From JACVRW01 sp034664085 (GTDB taxonomy: Bacteria; Actinomycetota; Thermoleophilia; Solirubrobacterales; Thermoleophilaceae), in contig JAXDII010000001.1 of NCBI GenBank assembly GCA_034664085.1, positions 1 through 64,000 of the forward strand: a DNA stretch of 64,000 nt, in the 5' to 3' direction. The stretch's first letter is position 1; each line of letters starts with the position of its first letter. A program made the translations under genes and the position numbers. Positions 1-8,872 of the stretch are shown piece by piece. Below the pieces are notes generated by a model, which did no database searches, was not told where the DNA came from, and saw only the letters and a program-made list of their open reading frames with translations.

Positions 1-440
1 AGCCCGAACCACCAGAGCTGGTTGGAGTCGCGCTCGGCGAAGGCCTGCACGATCCAGAAGAAGCCGACGACGAGGAACAGGAAGCCCAGCACGTCGGCTA
101 CCCCGGCGAAGGTGTCCTCGGGGTTGAACAGGGCGATCACGCCGGCGATCAGGAGCAGCACGCCGAAGATCATCAGCACCCAGCGCAGCCAGCCCTGGAT
201 CAGCCCGGCGATCGCGAGCTGCTGAAAGCCGGAGGCCAGGAACATCGCGCCGATCAGCACGCCGACGGTCGTGATCGAGGCTGCGTCGAACTGGAGCACG
301 ATCAGCGAGATCGCGATCCACGCGAAGCCGAACACCAGCCACAGCCACCAGAGCCTGCTGAGCCTGAGCCCGGCCTCCTCGAGAGCGGGCGCGACCGGCG
401 CCGTGGTGGCGCCTCCAACGGGGGCGGAAGAAGCTTCCAT
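1..440 (-). CDS. HdeD/DUF308 family membrane protein (partial)
   Basis: 146 residues are visible; the C-terminus lies beyond the window. After about 30 polar residues come several closely spaced hydrophobic segments, including FGFAWIAISLIVLQF and MIFGVLLLIAGVIALF, followed by FNPEDTF. This is the short-membrane-repeat layout of the DUF308 (HdeD) family. HdeD is linked to acid resistance in enterobacteria; its role in actinobacteria is unknown. The ATG start is supported by AAAGGAGG four bases upstream. The gene reads away from the MFS gene's 3' end, with a 44-base gap. Confidence 0.75.
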   Translation of the reverse strand, partial: MEASSAPVGGATTAPVAPALEEAGLRLSRLWWLWLVFGFAWIAISLIVLQFDAASITTVGVLIGAMFLASGFQQLAIAGLIQGWLRWVLMIFGVLLLIAGVIALFNPEDTFAGVADVLGFLFLVVGFFWIVQAFAERDSNQLWWFG

Positions 441-484
441 GCGGCCTCCTTTGCGGGAATCCGCACACAGGATTGCACGCTCGC

Positions 485-1633
485 TCAAGCCGCGGGAGAC
501 GGCGCGCGCACAGACAGGTGGCCGGCCAGCAGCGTCGCCACCGCCAGCAGCCCGCAGACGCACGCGAGCGCGCCGCTGAGGCCGATCGCCTCGGCCAGCA
601 GGCCGATCGCGGGCGGCCCCGTCAGCAGGCCGGCGTAGCCGACGCCCGAGACCGCGGCCACCGCGGGTCCGGCCATGGCGGGGTCGTAGCCGGCGGCGCG
701 CAGCGCGAGCGGGAAGATCGCCGCGAGCCCGAGGCCCATCACCGCGAAGCCTGCGATCGCCCCAGCCGGGGTGCCCAGCGCCAGGGCCACGCCCAGGCCG
801 GCCGCCGCGAGCAGCCCGCCGGCGCGTCCCACCTGGGCCGAGCCGAAGCGCTCGGAGAAGCGGTCTGCCGTGAGCCGGCCGAAGCCCATGGCGAGGTTGA
901 AGGCGGCCAGGCCCGCGGGAGCCAGGCCGAGCGAGGCGCCCGCCTCGCGCGCGAGGAAGATCCCGCTCCAGTCGAACACCGCCCCCTCGGCGAGCAGAGC
1001 GCAGAAGGCGACGGCGCCCAGCGCGACGAGGCGGCGCGACGGTCGTGCGACACGCGGGCCCGCGGAGCGCGGCTCGGCGTCGGCCGGGAGCAGGCCGCGC
1101 GAGGCGACGGTCGCACCGGCAGCGCCCACCGCCGCGACGATCGCAAGATGGATCGAGGGCTCGAGGCCCGCCGCCGCCGCGGCACCGCCCGCCGCCGCGC
1201 CCGCGAGCGCGCCGAACGAGAAGGCGGCGTGGATCGAGTTGAAGATCCGCTTGCCCCCGACGCGCTCGACGGCGAGGCCCTGGACGTTCATGGAGATGTC
1301 GAGCACCCCGTTGGCGGCGCCCACCACCAGCGTTGCGAGGGCCAGCGTGACCACGTCCACCGCCAGCCCGGGCAGCACCACCGCCGCAAGCCACAGCGGC
1401 GCGGCGGCCACGAGCGGACGCGACCCCACCGAAGCCACCAGCGCCCCGGCGAGCGGCTGGGCGAGCAGCAGGCCGACGGGCGCGCCGAGCAGGGCGAGCC
1501 CCAGCTCGCCGGTGCCCAGGTCGAGCCGATCCTGGATGTCGGGCAGGCGCGAATACCAGGAGCTGAAGACCAGCCCGTTGAGGAAGAAGACCGCGGTCAC
1601 CGCGGCCCGAGCCCGAACGACGTGGGGCAACAC
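485..1633 (-). CDS. MFS transporter (YbjJ-like)
   Basis: 382 residues with about twelve hydrophobic segments, the usual size for a 12-helix major facilitator. The segment AEGAVFDWSGIFL at the start of the second half, and NGVLDISMNVQG in the first, are typical of the YbjJ/fucose-permease-like branch, whose substrates are mostly unknown. The start lies 26 bases from the 5' end of the divergent tRNA-Val gene. Membrane efflux or uptake of a small molecule is inferred; the sequence does not show the substrate. Confidence 0.8.
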   Translation of the reverse strand: MLPHVVRARAAVTAVFFLNGLVFSSWYSRLPDIQDRLDLGTGELGLALLGAPVGLLLAQPLAGALVASVGSRPLVAAAPLWLAAVVLPGLAVDVVTLALATLVVGAANGVLDISMNVQGLAVERVGGKRIFNSIHAAFSFGALAGAAAGGAAAAAGLEPSIHLAIVAAVGAAGATVASRGLLPADAEPRSAGPRVARPSRRLVALGAVAFCALLAEGAVFDWSGIFLAREAGASLGLAPAGLAAFNLAMGFGRLTADRFSERFGSAQVGRAGGLLAAAGLGVALALGTPAGAIAGFAVMGLGLAAIFPLALRAAGYDPAMAGPAVAAVSGVGYAGLLTGPPAIGLLAEAIGLSGALACVCGLLAVATLLAGHLSVRAPSPAA

Positions 1634-1659
1634 AGCCCCTACACTCTGGCCCGTCTCCC

Positions 1660-1731
1660 GGGCGCGTAGCTCAGTGGGAGAGCGCTCGCCTCACACGCGA
1701 GAGGTCGCTGGTTCGAACCCAGCCGCGCCCA
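1660..1731 (+). tRNA. tRNA-Val (anticodon CAC)
   Basis: Full cloverleaf. The acceptor GGGCGCG (1660-1666) pairs with CGCGCCC (1724-1730), with discriminator A1731. The D stem is GCTC/GAGC and the anticodon stem CTCGC/GCGAG with loop CTCACAC, giving anticodon CAC at 1692-1694 (valine, GUG codons). The T arm is GCTGG-TTCGAAC-CCAGC. The CCA end is not encoded. There is no variable-arm extension. It is a lone tRNA gene, divergent from the MFS gene and 22 bases before the truncated-haemoglobin gene. Confidence 0.97.
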
Positions 1732-1753
1732 TCGGACTCGTCATAGTCTTCCC

Positions 1754-2224
1754 ATGGCTGTGCGCGGCGACATCGCGGACAGGGCCGACTGCGAGCGCCT
1801 CGTCCGTGCCTTCTACGGACGGGCGCTGTCGGACCCGCTGATCGGTTACATCTTCGTGGACGTCGCCAAGCTCGACCTGGAGGCGCATGTCCCCGTGATC
1901 GCATCCTTCTGGGAGACGGTCCTCCTCGGCACCCGGTCCTATGGCGGGGGTGCGTTCGCCCCCCACGCGGCGCTGCACGCGCGGACTGGCCTGCGGGCCG
2001 AGTACTTCGACCGTTGGCTTCAGCTCTGGTTCGCGGCGGTCGACGAGCTGTTCGCCGGCGAGCGAGCCGAGCTCGCCAAGGCTCATGCGCTCCGGGTGGC
2101 CCGGGCGTTCCATGCGCGCCTGCAGGCACTGCCCTCGCCTGCCGATCCCACCCCGGCGCCCGGCGCCACCCCGCTGTCGATCACCCATCACGGGCCGGCG
2201 CCCGCGCCGGCCCCAGGCAACTGA
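1754..2224 (+). CDS. Group III truncated haemoglobin
   Basis: 156 residues. The globin fold spans about residues 10-130, with the group III hallmarks FYGRALSDPLIGYIF, HVPVIASFWETVLLG (helix C/E region) and AALHARTGL, which carries the probable proximal haem-binding histidine. A Pro/Ala-rich tail of about 25 residues is extra. Group III truncated globins bind O2 or ligands such as NO in the cytoplasm; the exact role varies. No clear ribosome-binding site precedes the ATG. Alternatives are other truncated-globin groups, but the HARTGL motif favours group III. Confidence 0.85.
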   Translation: MAVRGDIADRADCERLVRAFYGRALSDPLIGYIFVDVAKLDLEAHVPVIASFWETVLLGTRSYGGGAFAPHAALHARTGLRAEYFDRWLQLWFAAVDELFAGERAELAKAHALRVARAFHARLQALPSPADPTPAPGATPLSITHHGPAPAPAPGN

Positions 2225-2333
2225 GCACCCTGTGTGAACGTCGGCTGAGCCGTCCGGCGGACCAGGACGTTGCATACCCTCCGCCTCCCGCGGGCACCGG
2301 CAGGGCTGTCGCCTGCACTGCCCCGGTCCTGCC

Positions 2334-3611
2334 TTGACTCCGCACCCCGATCGCCTGCTCCAGTTCGCTGCCGAGCCCGGTTTCTCAGCCGGTGCTCCAC
2401 ACGCGATCGCGCTGCTCTTCCTCGGGCTGGCTTTCTTCGCCGCGGTGGCGGCCCTGTCGCACGAGCACGAGCGCGCGTTCTCCGCGAGCCTCATCTATCT
2501 CACCCTCGGCATCGGGGCGGCGGCGGTGATCGACCTGCTGGACGTCGGCTGGCTCGACCCGATCGAGGACGCCGACCTGCTCGAGGCCGTGAGCGAGCTG
2601 GCGGTCGTGATCGCGCTGTTCGGCACCGGCCTGAAGCTCGACCGGGCCATCGGCCTGCGCTCCTGGTCAATCGTCTGGCGGCTGCTGGGAGTCGCGATGC
2701 CGCTCACGATCGGCGCGGTGACGCTCTTCGGGGTCCACGCGATGGGCCTGCCGCTCGGCGTGGCACTGATACTCGGCGCGATCCTCGCGCCCACGGACCC
2801 GGTGCTCGCCGGTGACGTCGGCGTCGGTCCGCCCGGCGAGGAGGATGAGAGCGAGCCCAACTTCTCGCTCACCGGCGAGGCCGGCCTCAACGACGGCCTC
2901 GCATTCCCGTTCCTCTTCCTCGGCGTCTACGTAGCCACTCACGACGGCCGGGACTGGATCGGCGAATGGCTTGCCGCCGACGTCCTCTACGCGGTGGCCG
3001 TCGGGCTAGCGATCGGGGCGCTCGGCGGGTACGGCATCGCCGCCGCGGCCGTATGGCTGCGCGACCGCGAGCTCTTCTCGCCGGACTTCGACGGTTGGCT
3101 CGCCGTCCCCGCCGTGCTCACCGTCTACGGGCTGACCGAACTGGTCGGCGCCTACGGATTCCTCGCAGCCTTCGCCGGCGGCGTGGCCTTTCGGCGCTAC
3201 GAGCACACGCACGAGCACAACCGCCGGGTGCACGACGGCGCCGAGGTGGTCGAGAAGTTCGGGGAGCTGGCCGTCATCCTCCTGATCGGGAGCATGCTCA
3301 GCCTGGACGCGCTCGACGCGCCCGGCCTGTCGGGCTGGCTGCTCGTCCCGGTGCTGCTCCTGGTGATCCGTCCCGCCGCGGTGCTGATCTCGCTGGTCGG
3401 CTCACAGCGGGACTGGAAGGAGCGCGCGTTCGTTGCCTGGTTCGGCGTCCGCGGCATCGGCTCGCTCTACTACGCGGCGGTCGCCGTCGGAACGGGCGTG
3501 CTCGCCGGTGACGCGGTCGTCGTGGTGTGGACGGCCCTTGCGTGCGTCATCGTGTCGGTGGTCGTGCATGGCGTGACGGCCACGCCGATTTCGCGCCGGG
3601 TCTCGCCATGA
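2334..3611 (+). CDS. Cation:proton antiporter, CPA1 (NhaP-type)
   Basis: 425 residues, about twelve membrane helices. APTDPVLAGDVGVG and GEAGLNDGLAFPF carry the paired acidic residues of the ion-binding core in CPA1 Na+(K+)/H+ exchangers. TFGVRGIGSLYY-like sequence near residue 365 (FGVRGIGSLYYA) is also typical. The predicted job is Na+/K+ or pH balance at the cytoplasmic membrane. The start is TTG. The last 65 bases overlap the convergent GT-C-like gene on the other strand. Confidence 0.85.
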   Translation: MTPHPDRLLQFAAEPGFSAGAPHAIALLFLGLAFFAAVAALSHEHERAFSASLIYLTLGIGAAAVIDLLDVGWLDPIEDADLLEAVSELAVVIALFGTGLKLDRAIGLRSWSIVWRLLGVAMPLTIGAVTLFGVHAMGLPLGVALILGAILAPTDPVLAGDVGVGPPGEEDESEPNFSLTGEAGLNDGLAFPFLFLGVYVATHDGRDWIGEWLAADVLYAVAVGLAIGALGGYGIAAAAVWLRDRELFSPDFDGWLAVPAVLTVYGLTELVGAYGFLAAFAGGVAFRRYEHTHEHNRRVHDGAEVVEKFGELAVILLIGSMLSLDALDAPGLSGWLLVPVLLLVIRPAAVLISLVGSQRDWKERAFVAWFGVRGIGSLYYAAVAVGTGVLAGDAVVVVWTALACVIVSVVVHGVTATPISRRVSP

Positions 3612-5025
3612 ATCGAGCGAGCTCGCGCGTGGCGACGACCCCGCCGGCGGCCAGGAGTGGCACTGCCGGGATGAGGTAGCGCGGCTCGAAATGGCTGAAC
3701 GCCGAGCCGACGAGCAGCGCGAGGCCCGAGCCGGCGAGGAGCATGATCTCGGGGGCGTGCTCGATCCGGTCGCGCGTGCGCGGCACCAGGCGCGCAACCA
3801 AGGCGGCACCGCTTGCGACCAGGAACAGGCCAAGCAGCCAGCGCGGTGCGTGAACCAGGCGCTGGTAGGAAGGGAGCGCGCTGGCCTTCCCCTCCGGGGG
3901 AGGGTCGTAATCGGGTGCGTACACGCGGCGGGCGCCTACGCTGGCGGGCGCGAGTGGTCGCGACCGCTCGGGCAGCGTTATCGGGTCGTCCAAGTTCGGA
4001 AGCGGCGACATCTCGCCTGGGATGAAGTAGCGGCCCGTGTCGCGCAAGACGATCCCGGCGAAGGCGAGCGGGCGGTCGACGATGACGCCGCGCGCGAAGG
4101 CGCCGAGGCGGTCGTTCGCAGCCAGCCGCTCCGCTGCCGGCAGTGCGTAGAGGTCGCCGATCTCGCGCTGGAGCGGGGAGCGCGGCGAGAAGAGGGAGTA
4201 CGCGTAGGGATCAGGCCAGCCTTCGGGCCGGTCGGAGACGGGCGGGCAGAGGGGTCTGTCGCTCGCCGGCACGCTCCGTCCCGGGCAATCGCCGATTTCG
4301 GCGACGCGCCCGTAGATAATCCATCCGTCCATCTGGTTGAAGCCCCGGCCCCCGACGCTCGCGTCGTGCCACGTCGCGTAGGCAATGATCCCAACGATTA
4401 CGACGGCCACGGCGCCCACGCGCGACCAGCGCTCGCGGTAGGCCCACAGCGCATAGGCGATCCACACGGGCACGACGAATACGGCGACCGATCGGAGCGC
4501 AATCGCCCCAACCAACAGGACGGCCGCCAGGGCCGCGAAGGCCGGCGACCGCGGCGCCGTGGTCGCCACGACGGCCCAAAGGACGAGCGCGAACGTGAAG
4601 AGGGCCTCGGCGAGCACGTGCTGTTCCAACGCGATCGCGTACCCGTCGAGGAGCACGATGGCGGCAGCCAGCGTGGCCAGAGTACGACCGCACCCGAGTC
4701 GGCGCAGGAGCACGTAGAGCAGCACCCCGCCGGCGAGGCCGAGGACGTGCTGGATCGCGGTGACGGCGCCCAGATGGCTCCCGGTCCCCATGACGTGCAG
4801 GAAGGCGGGGTAGCCGTTCGGCTTGTCCGGCAGGAAGTCGCTCGAGTACCGGATGCCATCCAGGTATTGCCAGGAATCCGTCCACATCAGCGCCGGCGCG
4901 TAGGTGAGCGCCGTGGCCAAGCGGAGGAGCCCGGCGACCGCGAGCAGCGCGACGAGCGGCCAGTGGCGGCGGACGCCGGCCACGAGCGTCCGAATCTTCA
5001 CAGGCGCACCATGGCAGAAGCGCAA
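3547..5025 (-). CDS. GT-C-type (family 39-like) membrane glycosyltransferase or related protein
   Basis: 492 residues with about ten to twelve hydrophobic segments and a long extracytoplasmic loop at about residues 225-370. Near the N-terminus an acidic loop (MWTDSWQYLDG, then PNGYPAFL) follows the first helix. This is the position of the catalytic Asp in GT-C enzymes that use polyprenyl-phosphate sugars. The family call rests on that topology rather than on a strong signature. A GTG start nine codons in (MKIRTLVAG) is also possible. The 3' end overlaps the antiporter gene by 65 bases, tail to tail. Confidence 0.55.
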   Translation of the reverse strand: MRFCHGAPVKIRTLVAGVRRHWPLVALLAVAGLLRLATALTYAPALMWTDSWQYLDGIRYSSDFLPDKPNGYPAFLHVMGTGSHLGAVTAIQHVLGLAGGVLLYVLLRRLGCGRTLATLAAAIVLLDGYAIALEQHVLAEALFTFALVLWAVVATTAPRSPAFAALAAVLLVGAIALRSVAVFVVPVWIAYALWAYRERWSRVGAVAVVIVGIIAYATWHDASVGGRGFNQMDGWIIYGRVAEIGDCPGRSVPASDRPLCPPVSDRPEGWPDPYAYSLFSPRSPLQREIGDLYALPAAERLAANDRLGAFARGVIVDRPLAFAGIVLRDTGRYFIPGEMSPLPNLDDPITLPERSRPLAPASVGARRVYAPDYDPPPEGKASALPSYQRLVHAPRWLLGLFLVASGAALVARLVPRTRDRIEHAPEIMLLAGSGLALLVGSAFSHFEPRYLIPAVPLLAAGGVVATRELARFMARPGAKSAWPSRHARPPTR

Positions 5026-5074
5026 GGCGCACGGGCCGGGCGCGTCCTGGGCGCGGTGCGCCGGCGACCTCGCC

Positions 5075-5872
5075 TTAGAGAGTTCCCCTGAAACTCGGGT
5101 GATGCGCGACGTGCCATGGAGTGAGCAGCCGTTTCGCGAGCACGACGAGGTAGAACAGCGCGATCCCCATCACCGTCAGGTAGCCGACTCCAGCACAGAG
5201 CAGCAGCGTGTCGAAGCCACCCGACGCAACGATCAGCAGGTGTCCCAGCCCGTCCACAGATCCGACGAACTCCGCGATGACTGCACCAACGACCGCAAAC
5301 GCGGCCGCGAGCTCGAGTCCCGTGAAGACATTCGGCAACGCATCGGGCAGTCGTATCTTCAGGAAGAACTGAAGTCGACTGGCACCCATCGACGTTCCGA
5401 GATGCCTCTTTTCGGTTTGCAGTGAGCGCAATCCCGCGACGGTGTTGATCACGATCGGAAAGAACGCAGTCAGGAAGACGATCAACAACTTGGACGTGAG
5501 GCCGAACCCGAGGACCACGATGATCATCGGCGCAACGGCTATCAGGGGAGTTACCTGAGTTGCGACGATCAGCGGGTAGACGCTCCTCTCGAAAGGGCGC
5601 CAGGTGACGATGCCGACTGCCAGCGGCAGCGCGAGGAGAATCGCCAATCCATAGCCGAGCAGAATCACCCTGAGCGTGAGCAGAGCTTCCGGCAGCAGCG
5701 TGGACCGCTCTTTGACCATGGCCACGGCAACGTCGGAGGCGGACGGGAACCTGTACGCCGGCACGTCTCCAAGCCAGATCCACATTTCCCAGGCGATCAG
5801 GACCAGCAGCACGGCGAACGCCGGATAGGCGAGGTCCAGCAGTGCCTTCTTCAGTCGCGGGCCCGACATCAC
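5075..5872 (-). CDS. ABC transporter permease, NitT/TauT (SsuC-like)
   Basis: 265 residues, six hydrophobic segments. The cytoplasmic ATPase-coupling loop reads LGTSMGASRLQFFLKIRLPDALP, with the conserved EAA-like pattern (key GAS and P residues at about 160-180). It is a close paralogue of the permease at 10117-10917, down to the C-terminal FYLVVLAKRLLTPWHV. It probably forms the membrane channel for the NMT1-like binding protein at 8873-9952. No partner ATPase of this class lies in the window. Its upstream region holds the palindrome at 5992-6007, shared with the divergent cupin gene. Confidence 0.88.
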   Translation of the reverse strand: MMSGPRLKKALLDLAYPAFAVLLVLIAWEMWIWLGDVPAYRFPSASDVAVAMVKERSTLLPEALLTLRVILLGYGLAILLALPLAVGIVTWRPFERSVYPLIVATQVTPLIAVAPMIIVVLGFGLTSKLLIVFLTAFFPIVINTVAGLRSLQTEKRHLGTSMGASRLQFFLKIRLPDALPNVFTGLELAAAFAVVGAVIAEFVGSVDGLGHLLIVASGGFDTLLLCAGVGYLTVMGIALFYLVVLAKRLLTPWHVAHHPSFRGTL

Positions 5873-5991
5873 CCCAACCCGATCAGCATGAGGAAGGCCC
5901 CGTTCGGTGGCTCGGATACCGTGGAAGACTCGTCAGTCCGTTGATGACTTCTCATGGACGGCACGTGTAGATAAGCACGGAGTAGACGGAG

Positions 5992-6007
5992 TGTCAAGGT
6001 CTTGACA
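5992..6007. promoter_or_regulatory. Palindromic operator TGTCAAG-GT-CTTGACA
   Basis: A perfect 7-2-7 inverted repeat between the divergent permease (5872) and bicupin (6044) genes. The identical 16 bases recur at 12465-12480. The right arm supplies a TTGACA -35 box (6002-6007) followed by 18 bases and TAGCAT (6026-6031), a good -10, placing the transcript start about 5 bases before the cupin ATG. A repressor bound here would cover the -35. The likely regulator is the YheO/DauR-like protein at 13606-14331 (inference). Confidence 0.75.
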
Positions 6008-6043
6008 AGTCGTCGTAACGCTGACTAGCATCGCTTTCCGTCC

Positions 6044-6964
6044 ATGCTGATGCCGATCGTCATCACCCACGCTGAGCAGCCCGTTGCTGAGTGGCGCAAG
6101 GGAAACCGCACCCGCCTCGACGCGTCCGAAGCCCTCGGAACCAAGAAGCTCGCCACAGGCGAGCAGTGGTTCGAGCCCGGCACCGGCGCTCCCGTGCACT
6201 CGCACCCGGACGGACTCGAGGAGATAATCGTCGTGCTCAGCGGTCGCGGCGAGTTCTCGGTGGACGGCCAGGGGGCCGAGCTGGCCGTCGGCCAGACGCT
6301 GATCGTTCCGCCGTGGGCCCACCATGGCTTCCAGGCGGTCGGAGACGAGGTACTGAACATCTGGGCCGCCTTCTCCTCACCCGCGCCTCCGACGGTCTAT
6401 GACGCCGACCCGGAGCGGGTGATCCTGTTCGGAGCGAAGTCTGGCGCGGCGCTCGACGCAAACCGACGCGTGGGGGACACGGCCTACGCGCCGACGGTGC
6501 AATCTCCTCGAAGCGCTCCGTTGCTGATCGCCAACGCCGACGACCAGCCGAACGCCCAGATTCGTCCCGGCAATCTCATGACCAGGCTCCTGGCCACGGG
6601 CTCGCTCGGCTCGTCGCTACTGACGGTCGGCGAGCAGATCTTCGAGCGCGGCAGCGGCGCGCCGACGCATTACCACCCGGAGGGGATCGAGGAGACAGTC
6701 ACCGTCCTCACCGGCCGAGGTGACTTCTCCGTCGACGGGCAGCACGTCGAGCTCGAACCGGGGCAGACGATCGTGTTCCCGGTCGGGAGCCACCACGGGT
6801 TCATGTCGCTCGACGACGTTCCCTTGCACATCAGGGCGGCCTTCTCCGGGCCGTCGGTGCCAACGGTCTACGACGACGCGACCGACGACCTGATCGAGTT
6901 CGGTGGTCCCACCGGCGCGACGCTGGACGCGACGCGGACGAAGCGCACGATCGAGACCGGCTAG
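6044..6964 (+). CDS. Tandem-duplicated cupin protein (bicupin)
   Basis: 306 residues made of two homologous halves (about 1-150 and 155-306), each a cupin_2 barrel. Half 1 has APVHSHPDGLEE and GQTLIVPPWAHHGF; half 2 has APTHYHPEGIEE and GQTIVFPVGSHHGF. Both keep the His/Glu metal ligands. The halves also share the tails PPTVYDAD and VPTVYDDA, so this is a whole-domain duplication. No enzyme activity can be assigned; dioxygenase, isomerase or ligand-binding roles are all known for cupins. There is no Shine-Dalgarno before the ATG, and the promoter at 6002-6031 predicts a nearly leaderless mRNA. An ATG two codons on is an alternative start. Confidence 0.8.
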   Translation: MLMPIVITHAEQPVAEWRKGNRTRLDASEALGTKKLATGEQWFEPGTGAPVHSHPDGLEEIIVVLSGRGEFSVDGQGAELAVGQTLIVPPWAHHGFQAVGDEVLNIWAAFSSPAPPTVYDADPERVILFGAKSGAALDANRRVGDTAYAPTVQSPRSAPLLIANADDQPNAQIRPGNLMTRLLATGSLGSSLLTVGEQIFERGSGAPTHYHPEGIEETVTVLTGRGDFSVDGQHVELEPGQTIVFPVGSHHGFMSLDDVPLHIRAAFSGPSVPTVYDDATDDLIEFGGPTGATLDATRTKRTIETG

Positions 6965-6995
6965 CACGTGGATGTAACGCAAACGAGGGAGACCA

Positions 6996-7781
6996 TTGCC
7001 TGAGCTGACCCGAGTCGACGCGCCGGGTGTGGCGCCGACGTTCTCCACCCACGCTGTTCGCCACGGCGAGCTCGCGTACGTCTCCGGCTGCATGGCCCTC
7101 GACCACGCGGGCGAGCTGGCGGCGGACGACTTCGAGACACAGATGCGGGTGACCCTCGGGAACCTGGGCGCCGTCCTCGAGGCTGCGGGGGCCGGCTTCG
7201 GCGACGTACTGAAGACAACCGTGTTCGTCACCGAGATCGAGCAGCGCCCCACCGTTCGGGCCGTCCGCGAAGAGTTCTTCGGCGGCGTCAAGACGGCCAG
7301 CTCGCTCGTCGAGGTGCCACGCCTGGCGGTTCCCGGCGCGAAGGTCGCCATCGACGCGATCGCGGTGGTCACGGACGACGGCCACGGGTCCGCCGAGCGC
7401 AAGGAGATCAAGGCTCCCGAGCTAGAGCCGCAGTTCTCGGCCGACGCCGTTCGCTACGGCGATCTCGTGTTCGTCACCGGCTGCGTGTCCACGAACGTCG
7501 AAGGCGAGATCGTCGGCGAGGGTGACCTGGAGGCTCAGACGCGCGGGATGCTCGACAACCTGCGCTCGGTGCTGCAGGCGGCCGGCGCCGAGCTGCGCGA
7601 CGTGCTGAAGACGACCGTCTTCATGCTCGACGTCGGCGGCCGCGACCTGACCTACAAGGTGCGTGACGAGTACTTCGGGAGCGCGCCCCCGGCGAGCACG
7701 ATGATCGAGGTCAGCGCGCTCGGTCGGCCGGACTACCTGATCGAGATCGACGCGATCGCAGCGGCGCCCGAGCGGGCGTAG
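6996..7781 (+). CDS. Tandem RidA-domain fusion protein
   Basis: 261 residues with two RidA (YjgF/YER057c) domains, about 10-125 and 145-258. Both halves carry GDVLKTTVF or RDVLKTTVF and a closing IDAIA. RidA proteins deaminate reactive enamines/imines or help catabolic pathways that make them. In canonical RidA an Arg sits in the PARS motif; here the positions read TASSLVEV and PPASTMIEV, so both halves lack it, as in Rid subgroups of unknown activity. The TTG start follows GAGGGAGA. It is 31 bases after the bicupin and very probably in its operon. Confidence 0.85.
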   Translation: MPELTRVDAPGVAPTFSTHAVRHGELAYVSGCMALDHAGELAADDFETQMRVTLGNLGAVLEAAGAGFGDVLKTTVFVTEIEQRPTVRAVREEFFGGVKTASSLVEVPRLAVPGAKVAIDAIAVVTDDGHGSAERKEIKAPELEPQFSADAVRYGDLVFVTGCVSTNVEGEIVGEGDLEAQTRGMLDNLRSVLQAAGAELRDVLKTTVFMLDVGGRDLTYKVRDEYFGSAPPASTMIEVSALGRPDYLIEIDAIAAAPERA

Positions 7782-7793
7782 CGAACAGGATCC

Positions 7794-8774
7794 TCACTCG
7801 GAGGCGGCCTTCGGAGCCGTTTCCTCCATCAGCCACGCACCGATTCGCTCGATCTCCTGTGTGACCCGGGGCGGGAGCGGGGTCAGGCGCACGAACGAGT
7901 GATCGCTGCCGGCCACGACGGAAGCCGTCGTGGGCACGCCGGCGTAAGCCAGAGCCCTCGCCATCCGAAGCGACTGGTCGAGCGCGCTGTCGCGAGCGCC
8001 GCAGGAGAAGTAGGTGGCCGGAAAGCGCTCGAGATGCTCAGAGTAGATCGGGCTGACGAGCGGGTCCCTGTGGTGGCGCAGGAAGTGAGGGCCGAGGTAG
8101 GCCATGTTGAACATCATCTCCACGAGCTCCGCGTGCGATCCCGGCTCCAGCATCATCTGCGGGAAGTCGAAGATGCCGTAGAGGAAGAGGGCGGCCGACA
8201 GCGAGACGTCGACGCCGGCCAGATCTCCGCCATCCACCAGTTCGTCGTCCGAGGTGAGGGCGACGGTTGCGGCGGCGGCCAGGTTGGCGCCCGCCGAAGC
8301 GCCCCCGACTGCGAGTCGACTGCCGTCCCCGTTGAAGTCCGAGACGTTTCGAGCGAGCCAGCGGAGCGCGTAGACGGCGTCCTCGACCGCCCAGGGAAAT
8401 GGGTGCTCGGGAGCGAGTCCGTAGTCAAGGCTGGCGACGAGTATTCCGCGCTCGGCCAGGGACATGCAGAAGCCGCGGATGTTCTCTACCGTCCCGGCGC
8501 ACCACCCCCCGCCGTGGAGCCAGAGCATCGCGGGAAACGGCCCCTCACCCTTTGGCACGTACAGCTCTGCGGTGAGGGCAGTGCCGGCGCGCTCCCGCAG
8601 TGCCAGGTGCTCGAGTCGCTCCACCCCCTCGGGCAGGACGCTGGCGGGCGTTGCGAGCTCGGTCTGGAAGAACGCCCGCATCGCGACGACGTCCTCGACG
8701 GACTCGAGCGACGGCGGCCTCACCGACCGACCGGCGACATTGTCCATCCAGTGCGGATCCACGTCCGGTTTCAC
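7794..8774 (-). CDS. Alpha/beta hydrolase, hormone-sensitive-lipase family esterase
   Basis: 326 residues. The oxyanion motif LHGGGW lies at about residue 88 and the nucleophile elbow GGASAGAN at about 160; the Asp and His of the triad are probably in ARDSALDQ and GSDHSF near the C-terminus. This is the HSL/bacterial family IV carboxylesterase pattern. It would hydrolyse a small ester or amide in the cytoplasm. It lies downstream of the binding-protein gene on the same strand (98-base gap) and converges with the RidA fusion gene. The substrate is not evident. Confidence 0.85.
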   Translation of the reverse strand: MKPDVDPHWMDNVAGRSVRPPSLESVEDVVAMRAFFQTELATPASVLPEGVERLEHLALRERAGTALTAELYVPKGEGPFPAMLWLHGGGWCAGTVENIRGFCMSLAERGILVASLDYGLAPEHPFPWAVEDAVYALRWLARNVSDFNGDGSRLAVGGASAGANLAAAATVALTSDDELVDGGDLAGVDVSLSAALFLYGIFDFPQMMLEPGSHAELVEMMFNMAYLGPHFLRHHRDPLVSPIYSEHLERFPATYFSCGARDSALDQSLRMARALAYAGVPTTASVVAGSDHSFVRLTPLPPRVTQEIERIGAWLMEETAPKAASE

Positions 8775-8872
8775 GGACGCCGTGTCATGGAGCTACGACG
8801 GCGCCGGCCAGCAAGCCAGGTGCAGATGAGCCTGCTCCTGGCCTGCTGGAACGGCACCGTCCAATCATCGGC

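Noticed and set aside
473..1669. Long open frame on the plus strand opposite the MFS gene
   Set aside because: Arg/Gly/Ala-rich translation with no fold; high GC removes stops from the opposite strand. The minus-strand frame is a clear 12-helix MFS protein.
6222..6232. GATAATC-like match to the IclR operator inside the bicupin gene
   Set aside because: Single half-site inside a coding region, no promoter nearby; expected by chance. A similar chance match lies at about 4312.
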